Shown here: positions 34,786-44,420 of the stretch, piece by piece
How positions within the stretch are numbered: position 1 is the stretch's first letter
Layout of the letters: every line of letters starts with the position of its first letter
From: Marinifilum sp. D714
GTDB taxonomy: Bacteria; Bacteroidota; Bacteroidia; Bacteroidales; Marinifilaceae
Assembly: GCF_030851345.1 (NCBI RefSeq)
Contig: NZ_JALPNU010000013.1
Coordinates: forward strand, 1-64,000
Direction of reading: 5' to 3'
Length of the DNA stretch: 64,000 bases
Translations under genes and position numbers: made by a program
The notes under the pieces: generated by a model
Told to the model about the DNA's origin: nothing
The model's database searches: none
What the model saw: only the letters and a program-made list of their open reading frames with translations

Positions 34786-36363
34786 TTATTTAACTAGGCT
34801 TAAGCCTTCTTTTTTCATGATCCATTTTTCACCAAGCATGTCGAAATCCCAGGTGTTACTTACATTGTCGATGTCGTGAATGATTTTACTCATTGATTCA
34901 TCGAGGTAAACAACTTTTCCTTCCGGAACTTTAACAGTTATATGTAATCTTTGATTTCTCCATTTCGAATCATCTTCTAAGGTGAAAAATTGATTGAATA
35001 CGATTACAGAATCATTTTGCACCCATTTATAGTTAATTCCTTCTGCGTTTTCTACGGCTCTATCTAAAGTTCTTCCGCGAGCTTTTTTCTTTAGTTTGAT
35101 CTCAAAATTATCCGAATAACTTCTTTCGATATCTAAAGTAGGTTCGCCTACTATGATTTCTTCATCATCATTCATGTATACTTTAACATTGTCTAAATCA
35201 ATATGACCTTCGTACCAATGATCTCCAATGTTATTTGTGCTTTGTAAATACAATGTATCATTGGTTATTTTTTCGATTGGTTGATTTTCGGAGTATCTGG
35301 TACTGCTATGCATGTAACCTTTGATCTGTGAAAAACTCAGACTGATTAAAAGAATAATTCCTGTAAGCCAAACTGCCAAAGCTGTAAAACCTATAATCTT
35401 ATTGTTGGTTTTAAAGTTGAAAAGCAATTTAATTCCTGCAAAAATCAAAAGCATTAAAGGAATGGCAATTACTACAATAATTCCAATGGTAAATAAAGTA
35501 ATGCTTGTTCCGTCAAGAAATAATTTAGGAAACATTGCACCCGGAAAATGGAAATCTGCAAAAGGTCCAAAGAAGCTATGAGCAAAAATCATAGATCCAA
35601 TAAAGCTTATTAGAGAAACAAATCCTGCAAAGATAAATCCAATACCCAATAAAATGATAATCACTTTCAGTACCAAACGGAGAGCTGAACCAAGGAAGTC
35701 AACAGCTCTGTCGAATCCATCTTTTACATGAGGTCCATTTTTTTCTCTCATTTTATCGAAGTTTTCTTTCACTTCGTTGTATTCATCTTTTATCGATTCT
35801 TCGATGTTGGATATGTTTACCTTTTTGCCTTTCATTTCAAGTTTTTGACTTGTAGTGGTTGCTTTGGGTACAACAATCCATAGAATGATATACAGTAGGA
35901 AAGCAAAACCATATCCAAGGAAGAAGAAGAGTACAAATAGCAATCTGAATACGACTACATCAATACCAAAATATGCTGATAAACCACTTGAAACTCCTCC
36001 AAATACTCTTTTGTCCGGATCGCGATACAACCTACGTTTCTTTTTGCTGGTGGTTGTGGTTTGTGATTGATTTTGTGATTCTTCGGTAGTTTCATCATCG
36101 GTTTCGAAAATTTCTTCCGGTCTACCCATAATGGTTATTACTTCTTCAACCATATCAACATTTACGACCTGATCTTTGCTGCTTAGTTTTTCCTGGAAAA
36201 TTTCTGCAATTCTGGATTCGATATCAGAAATGATTTCTCTTCCTTCTTCGCCAGCACCATAGTGACTGTTAATCGTTCGCAGGTAATCTTGTAGTTTTTC
36301 AAAAGCATCTTCATCTATGTGAAATATACTTCCGCTTATATTAATTGTTAATGTCTTTTTCAT
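34786..36363 (-). CDS. PspC-domain membrane protein, long form
   Basis: The 525 residues begin with a cytoplasmic helical domain (about 1-90, KTLTINISGSIFHIDEDAFEKLQ), a PspC domain (about 112-175, RRLYRDPDKRVFGGVSSGL), several further membrane segments (about 225-375) and a C-terminal periplasmic part that probably folds as a beta-rich domain. The gene follows the PadR regulator by 20 bases, a pair common in Bacteroidota. It is probably an envelope-stress or anti-regulator-like factor; no biochemical role is established. Confidence 0.88.
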   Translation of the reverse strand: MKKTLTINISGSIFHIDEDAFEKLQDYLRTINSHYGAGEEGREIISDIESRIAEIFQEKLSSKDQVVNVDMVEEVITIMGRPEEIFETDDETTEESQNQSQTTTTSKKKRRLYRDPDKRVFGGVSSGLSAYFGIDVVVFRLLFVLFFFLGYGFAFLLYIILWIVVPKATTTSQKLEMKGKKVNISNIEESIKDEYNEVKENFDKMREKNGPHVKDGFDRAVDFLGSALRLVLKVIIILLGIGFIFAGFVSLISFIGSMIFAHSFFGPFADFHFPGAMFPKLFLDGTSITLFTIGIIVVIAIPLMLLIFAGIKLLFNFKTNNKIIGFTALAVWLTGIILLISLSFSQIKGYMHSSTRYSENQPIEKITNDTLYLQSTNNIGDHWYEGHIDLDNVKVYMNDDEEIIVGEPTLDIERSYSDNFEIKLKKKARGRTLDRAVENAEGINYKWVQNDSVIVFNQFFTLEDDSKWRNQRLHITVKVPEGKVVYLDESMSKIIHDIDNVSNTWDFDMLGEKWIMKKEGLSLVK

Positions 36364-36383
36364 AGTGTTAACAGTTTTTGGAC

Positions 36384-36707
36384 TTACTTTTTAATCGTAT
36401 TTACGGCATCAACCAATTCTTGCCAAGAACCATCTAGTTCTTTTAAAAATTCATTGCCTACTTCTGTACTTGTGTAATACTTTCTTGGAGGTCCTTGTGT
36501 AGACTCTTCCCATCTGTAGCTTAATAAGCCAGCATTTTTCAGCCTGGTTAGTAAGGGATAAAGTGTCCCTTCCACTACAATCATTTTGGCTTCTTTAAGT
36601 TCCTTAATGATATCTGATGCGTAAGCATCGCTTTTTGAGAGAATGGAAAGAATACAATATTCCAGCACTCCTTTTCGCATTTGGGCTTTTGTGTTTTCTA
36701 TTTTCAT
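36384..36707 (-). CDS. PadR-family transcriptional regulator
   Basis: This is a 107-residue winged-helix protein with the PadR signature (GVLEYCILSILSKSDAYASDI, GTLYPLLTRLKNAGLLSY, RKYYTSTEVG). It probably represses its own operon with the PspC genes downstream. The short C-terminal dimerisation helix is typical of the PadR-s1 type. Confidence 0.92.
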   Translation of the reverse strand: MKIENTKAQMRKGVLEYCILSILSKSDAYASDIIKELKEAKMIVVEGTLYPLLTRLKNAGLLSYRWEESTQGPPRKYYTSTEVGNEFLKELDGSWQELVDAVNTIKK

Positions 36708-36727
36708 ACTTGGAATATTTATATTGA

Positions 36728-37144
36728 TTAAATTGTAGATCTAATGTTACCAGGGAAGTTCCTGAAGTTTTTAGATCTTTTCTTTTTTGATGTTACTATA
36801 GTTGTGTTTTGTTTTAAAGTAATCGTATCCTTACAAACATTACATTTTATTGATGTATCCATGTTTAGTTTTGGATTGTTGTAATCATCTGAATCTCCTG
36901 ATACGATGTCTTTACAAACTTTAAGGTTTTCTTTAAAGATTAAGATTCCATTATCTAGATATCCTTTCTCATTAATTATTTCCTCTGCTGGAGATTCATT
37001 ACCATGATTGGATTCGATTTTAAAAAATGGCATAAGAAACTTATCGATTGTTAACAATTGAGCCTTTGACTCAATGGAGAAAGCAACTACCGTTAATGTC
37101 AGGAGTGAATATCTCAATATTTTGTCTTTTAATAAGGATTTCAT
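36728..37144 (-). CDS. Secreted hypothetical protein
   Basis: This 138-residue protein has a signal peptide (about 1-28, ending SKAQ), then a polar mature part with two CNVCKD/VCKD-like pairs of cysteines and a basic C-terminal tail (SKKKRSKNFRNF). I do not recognise a family. It lies 20 bases upstream of the PadR gene in the same direction and may be the first gene of that operon or an independent gene. Confidence 0.6.
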   Translation of the reverse strand: MKSLLKDKILRYSLLTLTVVAFSIESKAQLLTIDKFLMPFFKIESNHGNESPAEEIINEKGYLDNGILIFKENLKVCKDIVSGDSDDYNNPKLNMDTSIKCNVCKDTITLKQNTTIVTSKKKRSKNFRNFPGNIRSTI

Positions 37145-37352
37145 TTGTCTTTTTTTTTATAATACTATCTCTAACATATAAGTTGGTATTACAAATATAC
37201 GTAGAAAAAAAGGTAATATGCAATACATAGTACTAGATATTTTCGAAGTAAGTGTGTAAGTGGTTGTAAATCAGTATGAAAAATTTTAAAAATATTTTGT
37301 GCTATATTTGAGATTCTCTTAATTTTTTATTAAAACAGTTATTTTTGTGTTT

Positions 37353-37574
37353 ATGAAACGGGTGTATCAAAGAAGAAGTAAGTGCATTGGATGTGGGTAT
37401 TGTGTTGGAGTAGCACCTGGTTTTTGGCTTATGAATGAGAGCGACGGGAAATGTAATTTATTAGGAGCAAACCTTATAAAAGATGAATTTGTACTTGATA
37501 TTTTCGATGATGAGCTTGAACAAAATCAGAAAGCTGCAGAAATTTGTCCCGCCAATTGTATCAGAATAGAATAA
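37353..37574 (+). CDS. Single-cluster [4Fe-4S] ferredoxin
   Basis: This 73-residue electron carrier has the motif CxxCxxC (Cys11, Cys14, Cys17) and a fourth ligand in EICPANC (Cys65), consistent with one [4Fe-4S] cluster. The usual second cluster motif is missing. Cys34 and Cys69 may pair as a disulfide. A GTG six bases upstream is also possible, but ATG at 37353 is preferred. It is encoded alone, so its redox partner is not evident. Confidence 0.88.
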   Translation: MKRVYQRRSKCIGCGYCVGVAPGFWLMNESDGKCNLLGANLIKDEFVLDIFDDELEQNQKAAEICPANCIRIE

Positions 37575-37613
37575 GATGAGTTTCATCTGAAAGTTCAAAA
37601 TGTAAAATTATAG

Positions 37614-37648
37614 CATAAAAAAAGGAACTTTATTAATAAAGTTCCTTT
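37614..37648 (-). terminator. Terminator of typA
   Basis: A 12-bp perfect stem AAAGGAACTTTA / TAAAGTTCCTTT is followed on the minus strand by a long T-run. It lies 27 bases past the typA stop. It can also close the ferredoxin transcript. Confidence 0.85.
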
Positions 37649-37674
37649 GTGTATATCTCAATTGTTTAATTTAT

Positions 37675-39474
37675 CTATTCTTTCGAAGCTCTTTTTCTGT
37701 CGTGTTCAGAAAGTAAGATCTTACGAAGTCTGATATTATTTGGCGTTACTTCAACATATTCATCACCTTGAATATACTCTAAAGCTTCTTCCAATGAGAA
37801 AATCACTGGAGGAGCCAATCTAATCTTATCATCAGTACCTGAAGTACGCATGTTGGTTAGCTTCTTTGTTTTGGTAACATTGATATCTAAATCACCAGCA
37901 CGAGTATTTTCTCCCACAACCTGACCTTTATAAATTTCGGTTTGAGGAGCTACGAAGAATCTACCACGATCCTGTAGTTTACCCAATGCATAAGCAAATG
38001 TAGTACCTGTTTCCATAGCAATTAATGAACCATTAATACGTCCTGGAATTTCACCTTTGAATGGTTGGTATTCATGGAAACGATGCGACATTACAGCTTC
38101 ACCTGCAGTTGCAGTCAAAATTTGGTTTCTTAAGCCAATAATTCCTCGCGATGGAATGTGAAATTCAAGGTGAATACGATCAGCTTTACGTTCCATGGTT
38201 AACATTTCACCTTTGCGCTGAGTAATTAATTCGATGGCTTTTCCTGATACGTCTTCAGGAAGATCGATGTATAAAATCTCCACCGGTTCACATTTTTCAC
38301 CAGCTATATCTTTAATAATTACCTGTGGCTGTCCAACCTGAAGTTCGTAACCTTCACGTCTCATAGTCTCTATCAATACAGACAAGTGAAGTACACCACG
38401 ACCAAATACATTGTATGAATCTGCCGAATCAGTTGGAACAACGCGTAAAGCCAAATTCTTTTCTAATTCTAACTCTAAACGATCGATCAGGTGACGAGAG
38501 GTTACATATTTACCATCCTGACCGTAAAATGGAGAGTTGTTAATGGTAAACAACATACTCATTGTTGGTTCATCGATAGCAATTGGATCCAATGCTTCAG
38601 GATTTTCTACATCACAAATTGAATCTCCAATATCAAAGCCATCGATACCTACTAAAGCACAAAGTTCACCCGATTTTACACTTGATACTCTTTCTTTTCC
38701 TAAACCGGTAAATACGTGTAATTCCTTTATACGAGATTTTTTAATGCTACCATCGCGTTTGGCAAGGCTAACATTCATGCCTTCTCTTAGTTCACCTCGA
38801 TGAACTCTACCTACGGCGATACGGCCAACATAGTTCGAGAAGTCAAGAGATGTAATAAGCATTTGTGGAGTTCCTTCCAAAACTTTTGGCTCTGGAATGT
38901 ATTCAATAATCGCATCAAGAATTGCGGTAATGTCATTGGTTGGCTTTTTCCAATCTTTCGACATCCAACCTTCTTTAGCAGAGCCATAAATGGTTGGGAA
39001 ATCAAGCTGTTCTTCCGTAGCTTCAAGATTGAACATTAGTTCAAAAACTTGTTCTTGTACTTCTTCAGGACGACAGTTTGGTTTGTCAACTTTGTTTACG
39101 ACTACTACTGGTTTTAGACCTAAAGCAAGTGCTTTAGACAATACGAAACGAGTTTGAGGCATGGTTCCTTCAAAGGCATCTACCAATAAAAGTACCCCAT
39201 CAGCCATATTCAAAACACGCTCAACCTCTCCACCAAAGTCGGAGTGACCTGGGGTGTCAATAATGTTAATTTTTACATCTTTGTATTCAAGAGATACGTT
39301 TTTCGATAAAATGGTAATACCTCTCTCTCTTTCCAGGTCGTTATTGTCAAGAATAAGGTCTCCTGGATTTTCATTCTTTCTGAAAATGTTACTGTGCATT
39401 ATCATTTTATCAACCAAGGTGGTTTTACCGTGGTCAACGTGAGCGATAATCGCAATGTTTCTTAGTTTCTTCAT
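37675..39474 (-). CDS. typA: Translational GTPase TypA/BipA
   Basis: This 599-residue ribosome-associated GTPase has the G1 motif AHVDHGKTT, G2 RERGIT, G3 DTPGHSDF and G4 NKVDKP, then the EF-G-like domains and the TypA-specific C-terminal region (FHEYQPFKGEIPGRINGSL; MRTSGTDDKIRLAPP). It is involved in 50S assembly and stress adaptation. Full length; monocistronic. A TACTTTTG -7-like element lies at 39634-39641 on the minus strand. Confidence 0.97.
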   Translation of the reverse strand: MKKLRNIAIIAHVDHGKTTLVDKMIMHSNIFRKNENPGDLILDNNDLERERGITILSKNVSLEYKDVKINIIDTPGHSDFGGEVERVLNMADGVLLLVDAFEGTMPQTRFVLSKALALGLKPVVVVNKVDKPNCRPEEVQEQVFELMFNLEATEEQLDFPTIYGSAKEGWMSKDWKKPTNDITAILDAIIEYIPEPKVLEGTPQMLITSLDFSNYVGRIAVGRVHRGELREGMNVSLAKRDGSIKKSRIKELHVFTGLGKERVSSVKSGELCALVGIDGFDIGDSICDVENPEALDPIAIDEPTMSMLFTINNSPFYGQDGKYVTSRHLIDRLELELEKNLALRVVPTDSADSYNVFGRGVLHLSVLIETMRREGYELQVGQPQVIIKDIAGEKCEPVEILYIDLPEDVSGKAIELITQRKGEMLTMERKADRIHLEFHIPSRGIIGLRNQILTATAGEAVMSHRFHEYQPFKGEIPGRINGSLIAMETGTTFAYALGKLQDRGRFFVAPQTEIYKGQVVGENTRAGDLDINVTKTKKLTNMRTSGTDDKIRLAPPVIFSLEEALEYIQGDEYVEVTPNNIRLRKILLSEHDRKRASKE

Positions 39475-40217
39475 CTCGTATCTTCTTTATGACTCTGTGT
39501 CTTAAAAATCAGTCAATATCATTGAAAAAGGATGCTTTCATTGTAAAGCTTCTCCTTGTAAATGTCAAGATTCGCACACAAAAATTGTGAATTAATTGTG
39601 GCAGAATCGATTGCGCTGCTAAAAATGCGGCTGCAAAAGTACGGTTTATTTTTGTGAATAAATCTTTTTAGTGTTAAAATTTCTGCAATTAGAAAATCTG
39701 CAGTTTATTTAGTACTTATTTAAAATTCAATTAACGTTCAAATTTGCAGATCGGGCTAGATTTGCAAATGTGTTTAAAACCGAGAATGTAATTTAGAATC
39801 ATGTTAATTAAGACTGTGATAAAAATAAAAAACAGTACCTTCGCAGAATTATTGGCGGATTCGACACTTTCGTAGTTTGAGTATTTAAGTGGAATTGCTT
39901 TTAAACTAAATATTTGGGAGGTTTTTTAATTGTGGTAATTGAATAAAAAATATTATCTTCCGCATCCTAAATTTAAAAAGTGATGAACTTATAATTCGAT
40001 ATTTTTGCGGTTGAAAGAAAAATGTGCCTTGATTTTTGATGTCAAAAATAATTTTTCGACGAACCATTGAATTTATTGGATGAACCTTAAGCAACCGAAT
40101 GTTGATTGTTTGTTAATAAGTTTTAAACGAACCATTTTATAATCTTTTTCTCCAAGGAAAAGTGTGATGATTTTGTAGCACTATTGCTACACTATTACTA
40201 ACCTAACAATTCGTTTT
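39475..40217. other. 743-base spacer between typA and the TonB receptor gene
   Basis: No gene is recognised. A 62-codon minus frame (39906-40094) has no plausible product. The plus strand has TATTTTTG (39999-40006) and a TACCTTCG variant (39836-39843) that may be -7 boxes for the receptor gene. The last 25 bases before the ATG carry the TTACTAACCTAA leader word shared with the remnant at 121-200. Confidence 0.5.
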
Positions 40218-42770
40218 ATGAAAAATGCTATGAGAAGTATTTTGACAATGGCGGCTGTGTTAATGCTGTCCGTTGCAGCTATTGCTCAAACCACCGTAAA
40301 AGGTGTGGTCGTAGACGGAGATTCTGGTGAGAGTTTGCCAGGGGCTTCAATTGTTGTACCAGGAACAACTTCGGGTACAGTTTCAGGTTTTGATGGTTCT
40401 TTTGCTTTGCAAGTGCCTCAGGGAGCATCAAAAGTTATTGTAAGTTTCGTTGGTTTCCTTGATAAGGAAATCGCATTATCAGGAGCTCAGGATTTAGGTA
40501 AAATTAAGCTGGAATCTGATGCTGTTGGCTTGAATGAGGTAAGTGTTATGGCATCGGTTGTAACCGATCGTCAAACACCAGTTTCGGTATCTACTGTAAG
40601 TGCTGAACTTATTGAAAATAAGCTAGGTGCTCAGGAGTATCCGGAAATCTTAAAATCTACTCCATCTATTTATACTTCTAAAGAGGGTGGTGGATTTGGA
40701 GATGCTTCGGTTTATGTTCGTGGTTTCGACTCAAACAATGTAGGAGTATTAATTAACGGTATTCCTGTGAACGACATGGAAAATGGTAAAGTATACTGGT
40801 CGAACTGGGCTGGTCTTTCTGATGTGTCAAGAACTATGCAGGTTCAGCGTGGTTTAGGTGCTTCTAAACTTGGGCTTTCTTCAGTTGGTGGTACTATCAA
40901 TATTCTTACGAAATCTACTGATGCTAAAAAAGGTGGTGTTGTTAAAACAGGTATTGGTAACGATGGTTACAGAAAACAACTATTTACTGTATCAACAGGT
41001 TTAATGGATAATGGTTGGGCTGTTACTTTATTGGGTTCTCATACTTATGGTGATGGTTATATCAAAGGAACAAATTTTGATGCTTGGTCATATTATGCAA
41101 ATGTATCTAAGAAAATCAATGATAAACACACAGTGTCTTTCATGATTACTGGAGCTCCTCAGTGGCACAACCAGCGTGGAAACAAACATACTATTCAGCA
41201 ATACAGAGATCATAAAGATGAGTTCAAGTACAATTCTGATTATGGTATCCGTGAAGGAAAAATTTATGGTGGTGGATATGGTTACAACTACTATCACAAA
41301 CCACAGGCTCAGTTAAACCATTATTGGAATATTGATGAGAAAACTTTATTGACTACGTCTCTTTATGGATCAGTGGGTTCAGGTGGTGGACGTAGAGTAT
41401 CTGGAAACAAGTCTAACTGGTTAGGTGTTGATAATAAGACTGGTGAAGATAAAGATGGTATTATGAGAACTGCCGATGGATTATTGGATTTTGATGGTGT
41501 AGCTGCATTAAATGCAACTTATACTGTTGATGGATCTCAAGCTATCATTGGTAACTCTGTAAACAATCACTCTTGGGTAGGCTTGTTGTCATCTTTAAGT
41601 ACTACAAAGCAAGCAATTACCTATACAGGAGGTCTTGATTTAAGATATTACAAAGGTGAGCACTATAGAGAAGTTGAAGATTTATTGGGTGGTGCTTTTT
41701 TCCTAGATGATAGTAACGACAATCGTCCTGCGAATACAAAACTTAAGAAGGATGATAAGTATTCATACTACAATGATGGTAAGGTATTGTACACAGGTTT
41801 ATTCGGTCAGGCTGAATATGTAGGTGATAACTATACTGCCTTCTTATCTGTTGCAGCTTCAAGAAAATCATACAAGCGTATTGACTACTTCCAGTATGCT
41901 CCGGGTGAGCAGGAAACTGATTGGGAACATTTCTTCCCTTGGAATGTAAAAGGTGGTATTAGCTACAAAATTAACTCTATTCACACTGTGTTTGCTAATG
42001 GTGGTTACGTTCAGAGAACTCCTTACTTCACTAATGTATTCATTAACTATGGTAACACCGTAAATGATGATGTGAAGTATGAAAAGATTATTACTGCTGA
42101 GTTAGGTTACAAATATACTTCTCCTAACTTCAATGCAACTGCTACTTTATACAGAACAAACTGGAAAGATAGAGGTTTGGTAAAAACTTATGGTGATGAT
42201 GTTGCAAATATTAGTGGTTTGAGTCAGTTACACCAAGGTATTGAGATTGAAGCGGAATACCAGCCTTCAAAGAAATTATCTGTTAAAGGTATGATCTCTG
42301 TTGGTGATTGGACTTATACTGATGATGTTAATGCTAGAATTATTGACGAAGAAACTCGTGAAGTTAAGAATGAATTTAATGCATACTTAAAAGATGTTCA
42401 CGTAGGTAACTCTGCTCAATTAAGTGCTGCAGCTTCAATTAGCTACGAAGTATTGCCTAAGCTTAGAATTAATGCTGACTACTTGTATTATGGAAATCAC
42501 TATGCTGATTTTGATGCAACAAAGAGAAATGACGCTGATTTCATTGGTGACTCATGGGAGATGCCAGAAGTTGGTTTAGTTGATGTTGGATTCCATTACA
42601 AGTTCAAGATTGCTGGTCTAAATGCTTCTGTTTATGGAAATATGCACAACTTATTCGATGTTGAGTATGTTTCAAAAGCTCAAGACGGTACTACTCACTC
42701 ATCGAATGATGCATTGGTGTATTACGGCTTCGGAAGAAACTGGTCAACAGGATTGAAAGTTAAATTCTAA
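40218..42770 (+). CDS. TonB-dependent receptor with CarboxypepD-like domain
   Basis: This 850-residue outer-membrane transporter has a signal peptide (1-23), a carboxypeptidase-regulatory-like domain (about 24-105; TTVKGVVVDGDSGESLPGASI), a plug domain (about 115-225; VYVRGFDSNNVGVLINGIP, SSVGGTINILT) and a C-terminal 22-strand-type barrel. It resembles SusC-type receptors in the N-terminal domain but has no SusD gene after it. The following gene encodes a distinct repeat-containing surface lipoprotein. The substrate cannot be inferred. A 743-base upstream region suggests regulated expression. Confidence 0.93.
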   Translation: MKNAMRSILTMAAVLMLSVAAIAQTTVKGVVVDGDSGESLPGASIVVPGTTSGTVSGFDGSFALQVPQGASKVIVSFVGFLDKEIALSGAQDLGKIKLESDAVGLNEVSVMASVVTDRQTPVSVSTVSAELIENKLGAQEYPEILKSTPSIYTSKEGGGFGDASVYVRGFDSNNVGVLINGIPVNDMENGKVYWSNWAGLSDVSRTMQVQRGLGASKLGLSSVGGTINILTKSTDAKKGGVVKTGIGNDGYRKQLFTVSTGLMDNGWAVTLLGSHTYGDGYIKGTNFDAWSYYANVSKKINDKHTVSFMITGAPQWHNQRGNKHTIQQYRDHKDEFKYNSDYGIREGKIYGGGYGYNYYHKPQAQLNHYWNIDEKTLLTTSLYGSVGSGGGRRVSGNKSNWLGVDNKTGEDKDGIMRTADGLLDFDGVAALNATYTVDGSQAIIGNSVNNHSWVGLLSSLSTTKQAITYTGGLDLRYYKGEHYREVEDLLGGAFFLDDSNDNRPANTKLKKDDKYSYYNDGKVLYTGLFGQAEYVGDNYTAFLSVAASRKSYKRIDYFQYAPGEQETDWEHFFPWNVKGGISYKINSIHTVFANGGYVQRTPYFTNVFINYGNTVNDDVKYEKIITAELGYKYTSPNFNATATLYRTNWKDRGLVKTYGDDVANISGLSQLHQGIEIEAEYQPSKKLSVKGMISVGDWTYTDDVNARIIDEETREVKNEFNAYLKDVHVGNSAQLSAAASISYEVLPKLRINADYLYYGNHYADFDATKRNDADFIGDSWEMPEVGLVDVGFHYKFKIAGLNASVYGNMHNLFDVEYVSKAQDGTTHSSNDALVYYGFGRNWSTGLKVKF

Positions 42771-42804
42771 TAGAATTATTGTCAACATTTAAATTTAAAG
42801 ACAG

Positions 42805-44217
42805 ATGAAAAAATTATTATATATGGCATCGGCCCTTGCATTGATGTTCACAGCTTGTGATCCAATGGAAGATACATACGATGATTTAGATAATTTACAA
42901 GAGCCTTATACGCAGGAAGTAGAGGTTGAGTTTACTGACGCTGACTATGCTACATTAAGTGGAATTGCTGAAGCAGCTGCGAAAACTGATGATGAAAAGG
43001 ATGATGCAAAAGATATTGCTAAATACAAAAGCTTTAGTAAATATCTTCCTGCAACTAAATATGTTCCAATGTTTTTGGCATCAGAGTATTCTACTTTGGA
43101 AGAAGGGTCTGTGGCAACTGTTACCTATGACTATTATCAAGGTGGTTTAACATATCTTTATGAATATGAAGACTATGTGAATGATCTTGAAAATATGGAA
43201 TCCTATACGCTTACAAATGCAGATTATGATGCTATGGGTGATGGTCCTGGTCAGTATAACAACTTCTCTAGTTCACACCCTGCTGAAGATTATTTACCTG
43301 ATTTCTTATTAGGAAAATACCTTGATGCTGAAGCGGGTGATGAAATTGCCATAACATACAAGTATTATGATGGAAGCGTTAGTAATATTACAGAATTCTG
43401 GGCATTTGATGGTTCTGAATGGGCTAAAGCTGAGAAAGAAGCTCCAGCAATTCCTGAAGGTGTAACTCTTTATGAATTGACTACTGATGACTATGATTCA
43501 ATGGGTGAAGCTTATGGACAGCCAGGAAGATATAACAACTTTGATAATAATATCTCTCCTGATGATTACCTGTCTACTTTCTTGAAGGTTAACTTCCCAT
43601 ATGCTGTAGAAGGTGATAAGATTGCAGTTCAATACAAGTTCTATAAGGGAAAGATTGATGGTGTTAATGTAACTGTTCAAGAATTAAAAGAATTTACTTT
43701 CGACGGTGAAATGTGGCATGAGTACGAGTCTACTGTGAAGATGTCAGGTCAGTATATGATGACTAAAGATGGATGGGTATTTGATCCAACAGTTATCTTC
43801 ACAATGACTTCTGAAGACTTCCAATTAATTGTTGATTATTCAGTTGCTACACATGGTAAAACATCTAAGTATCCAGATTCTGAGTACTACTATGGTGCAA
43901 GTGCTAAGTATATCAACTTCGACTTGAGATTGAAGAATAGAAATACTACAGATTATCCAATGCCTGCATTTGATGGTTTATCTGATGAAGAGGCTATTGC
44001 TTTAACTTACACAAGAATGGCTGAAGGTGTAGAAGCATTGTTAGGTATTAAATATCCAGATGCTGTTGCTCAGGTTAGCGGTATTGATGTATTCTACTTT
44101 GTTACTTTTGCTGCTTACGAAGAAGGTTCAATTGATAGAGAATATACTTTGAAATTCCAGTGTACTAAGTCGGGTCCAAACCCTGAGTTTACTTACATTG
44201 AAGGTCTACCTGAATAA
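42805..44217 (+). CDS. Surface lipoprotein with internal repeats, partner of the TonB receptor
   Basis: This 470-residue protein has a lipoprotein signal (lipobox FTAC, Cys18) followed directly by acidic residues (CDPMEDTYDD), a pattern like the Bacteroidota surface-export signal. It contains four related segments beginning about residues 40, 131, 222 and 331 (for example YTLTNADYDAMGDG, YELTTDDYDSMGEA), each followed by a YNNF-type and a YLP.FL-type motif. It follows the receptor by 34 bases and precedes a strong terminator, so the two form an operon. It probably delivers the ligand to the receptor in the manner of SusD, but it is not a SusD fold that I can recognise. Confidence 0.75.
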   Translation: MKKLLYMASALALMFTACDPMEDTYDDLDNLQEPYTQEVEVEFTDADYATLSGIAEAAAKTDDEKDDAKDIAKYKSFSKYLPATKYVPMFLASEYSTLEEGSVATVTYDYYQGGLTYLYEYEDYVNDLENMESYTLTNADYDAMGDGPGQYNNFSSSHPAEDYLPDFLLGKYLDAEAGDEIAITYKYYDGSVSNITEFWAFDGSEWAKAEKEAPAIPEGVTLYELTTDDYDSMGEAYGQPGRYNNFDNNISPDDYLSTFLKVNFPYAVEGDKIAVQYKFYKGKIDGVNVTVQELKEFTFDGEMWHEYESTVKMSGQYMMTKDGWVFDPTVIFTMTSEDFQLIVDYSVATHGKTSKYPDSEYYYGASAKYINFDLRLKNRNTTDYPMPAFDGLSDEEAIALTYTRMAEGVEALLGIKYPDAVAQVSGIDVFYFVTFAAYEEGSIDREYTLKFQCTKSGPNPEFTYIEGLPE

Positions 44218-44237
44218 TTCAGATTACTATAAATACA

Positions 44238-44268
44238 AACCCCGAATCATAAAGATTCGGGGTTTTTT
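44238..44268 (+). terminator. Terminator of the TonB receptor operon
   Basis: The stem AACCCCGAATC / GATTCGGGGTT is followed by a T-run, 20 bases past the lipoprotein stop. Confidence 0.9.
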
Positions 44269-44420
44269 GTATCAAGTAGCAGGCAACGCTTTAGTGGATT
44301 AATTATTGTATGCAGTGCTATGTTTAATGACATAATAATAATTCTTGACATTATAATAAAACTATCCGAACTTTCTTGGTGTTAAATAAATATTGATCAA
44401 ATCCACTAAAATTTAAAGTT

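Noticed and set aside
39906-40094. Minus-strand frame of 62 codons upstream of the TonB receptor
   Set aside because: No plausible product; the region is the receptor leader and promoter zone.
44345-44357. TTGACA and TATAAT words upstream of the HU-Ig gene
   Set aside because: They are separated by one base, so they cannot form a sigma-70 promoter, and Bacteroidota use a different consensus.
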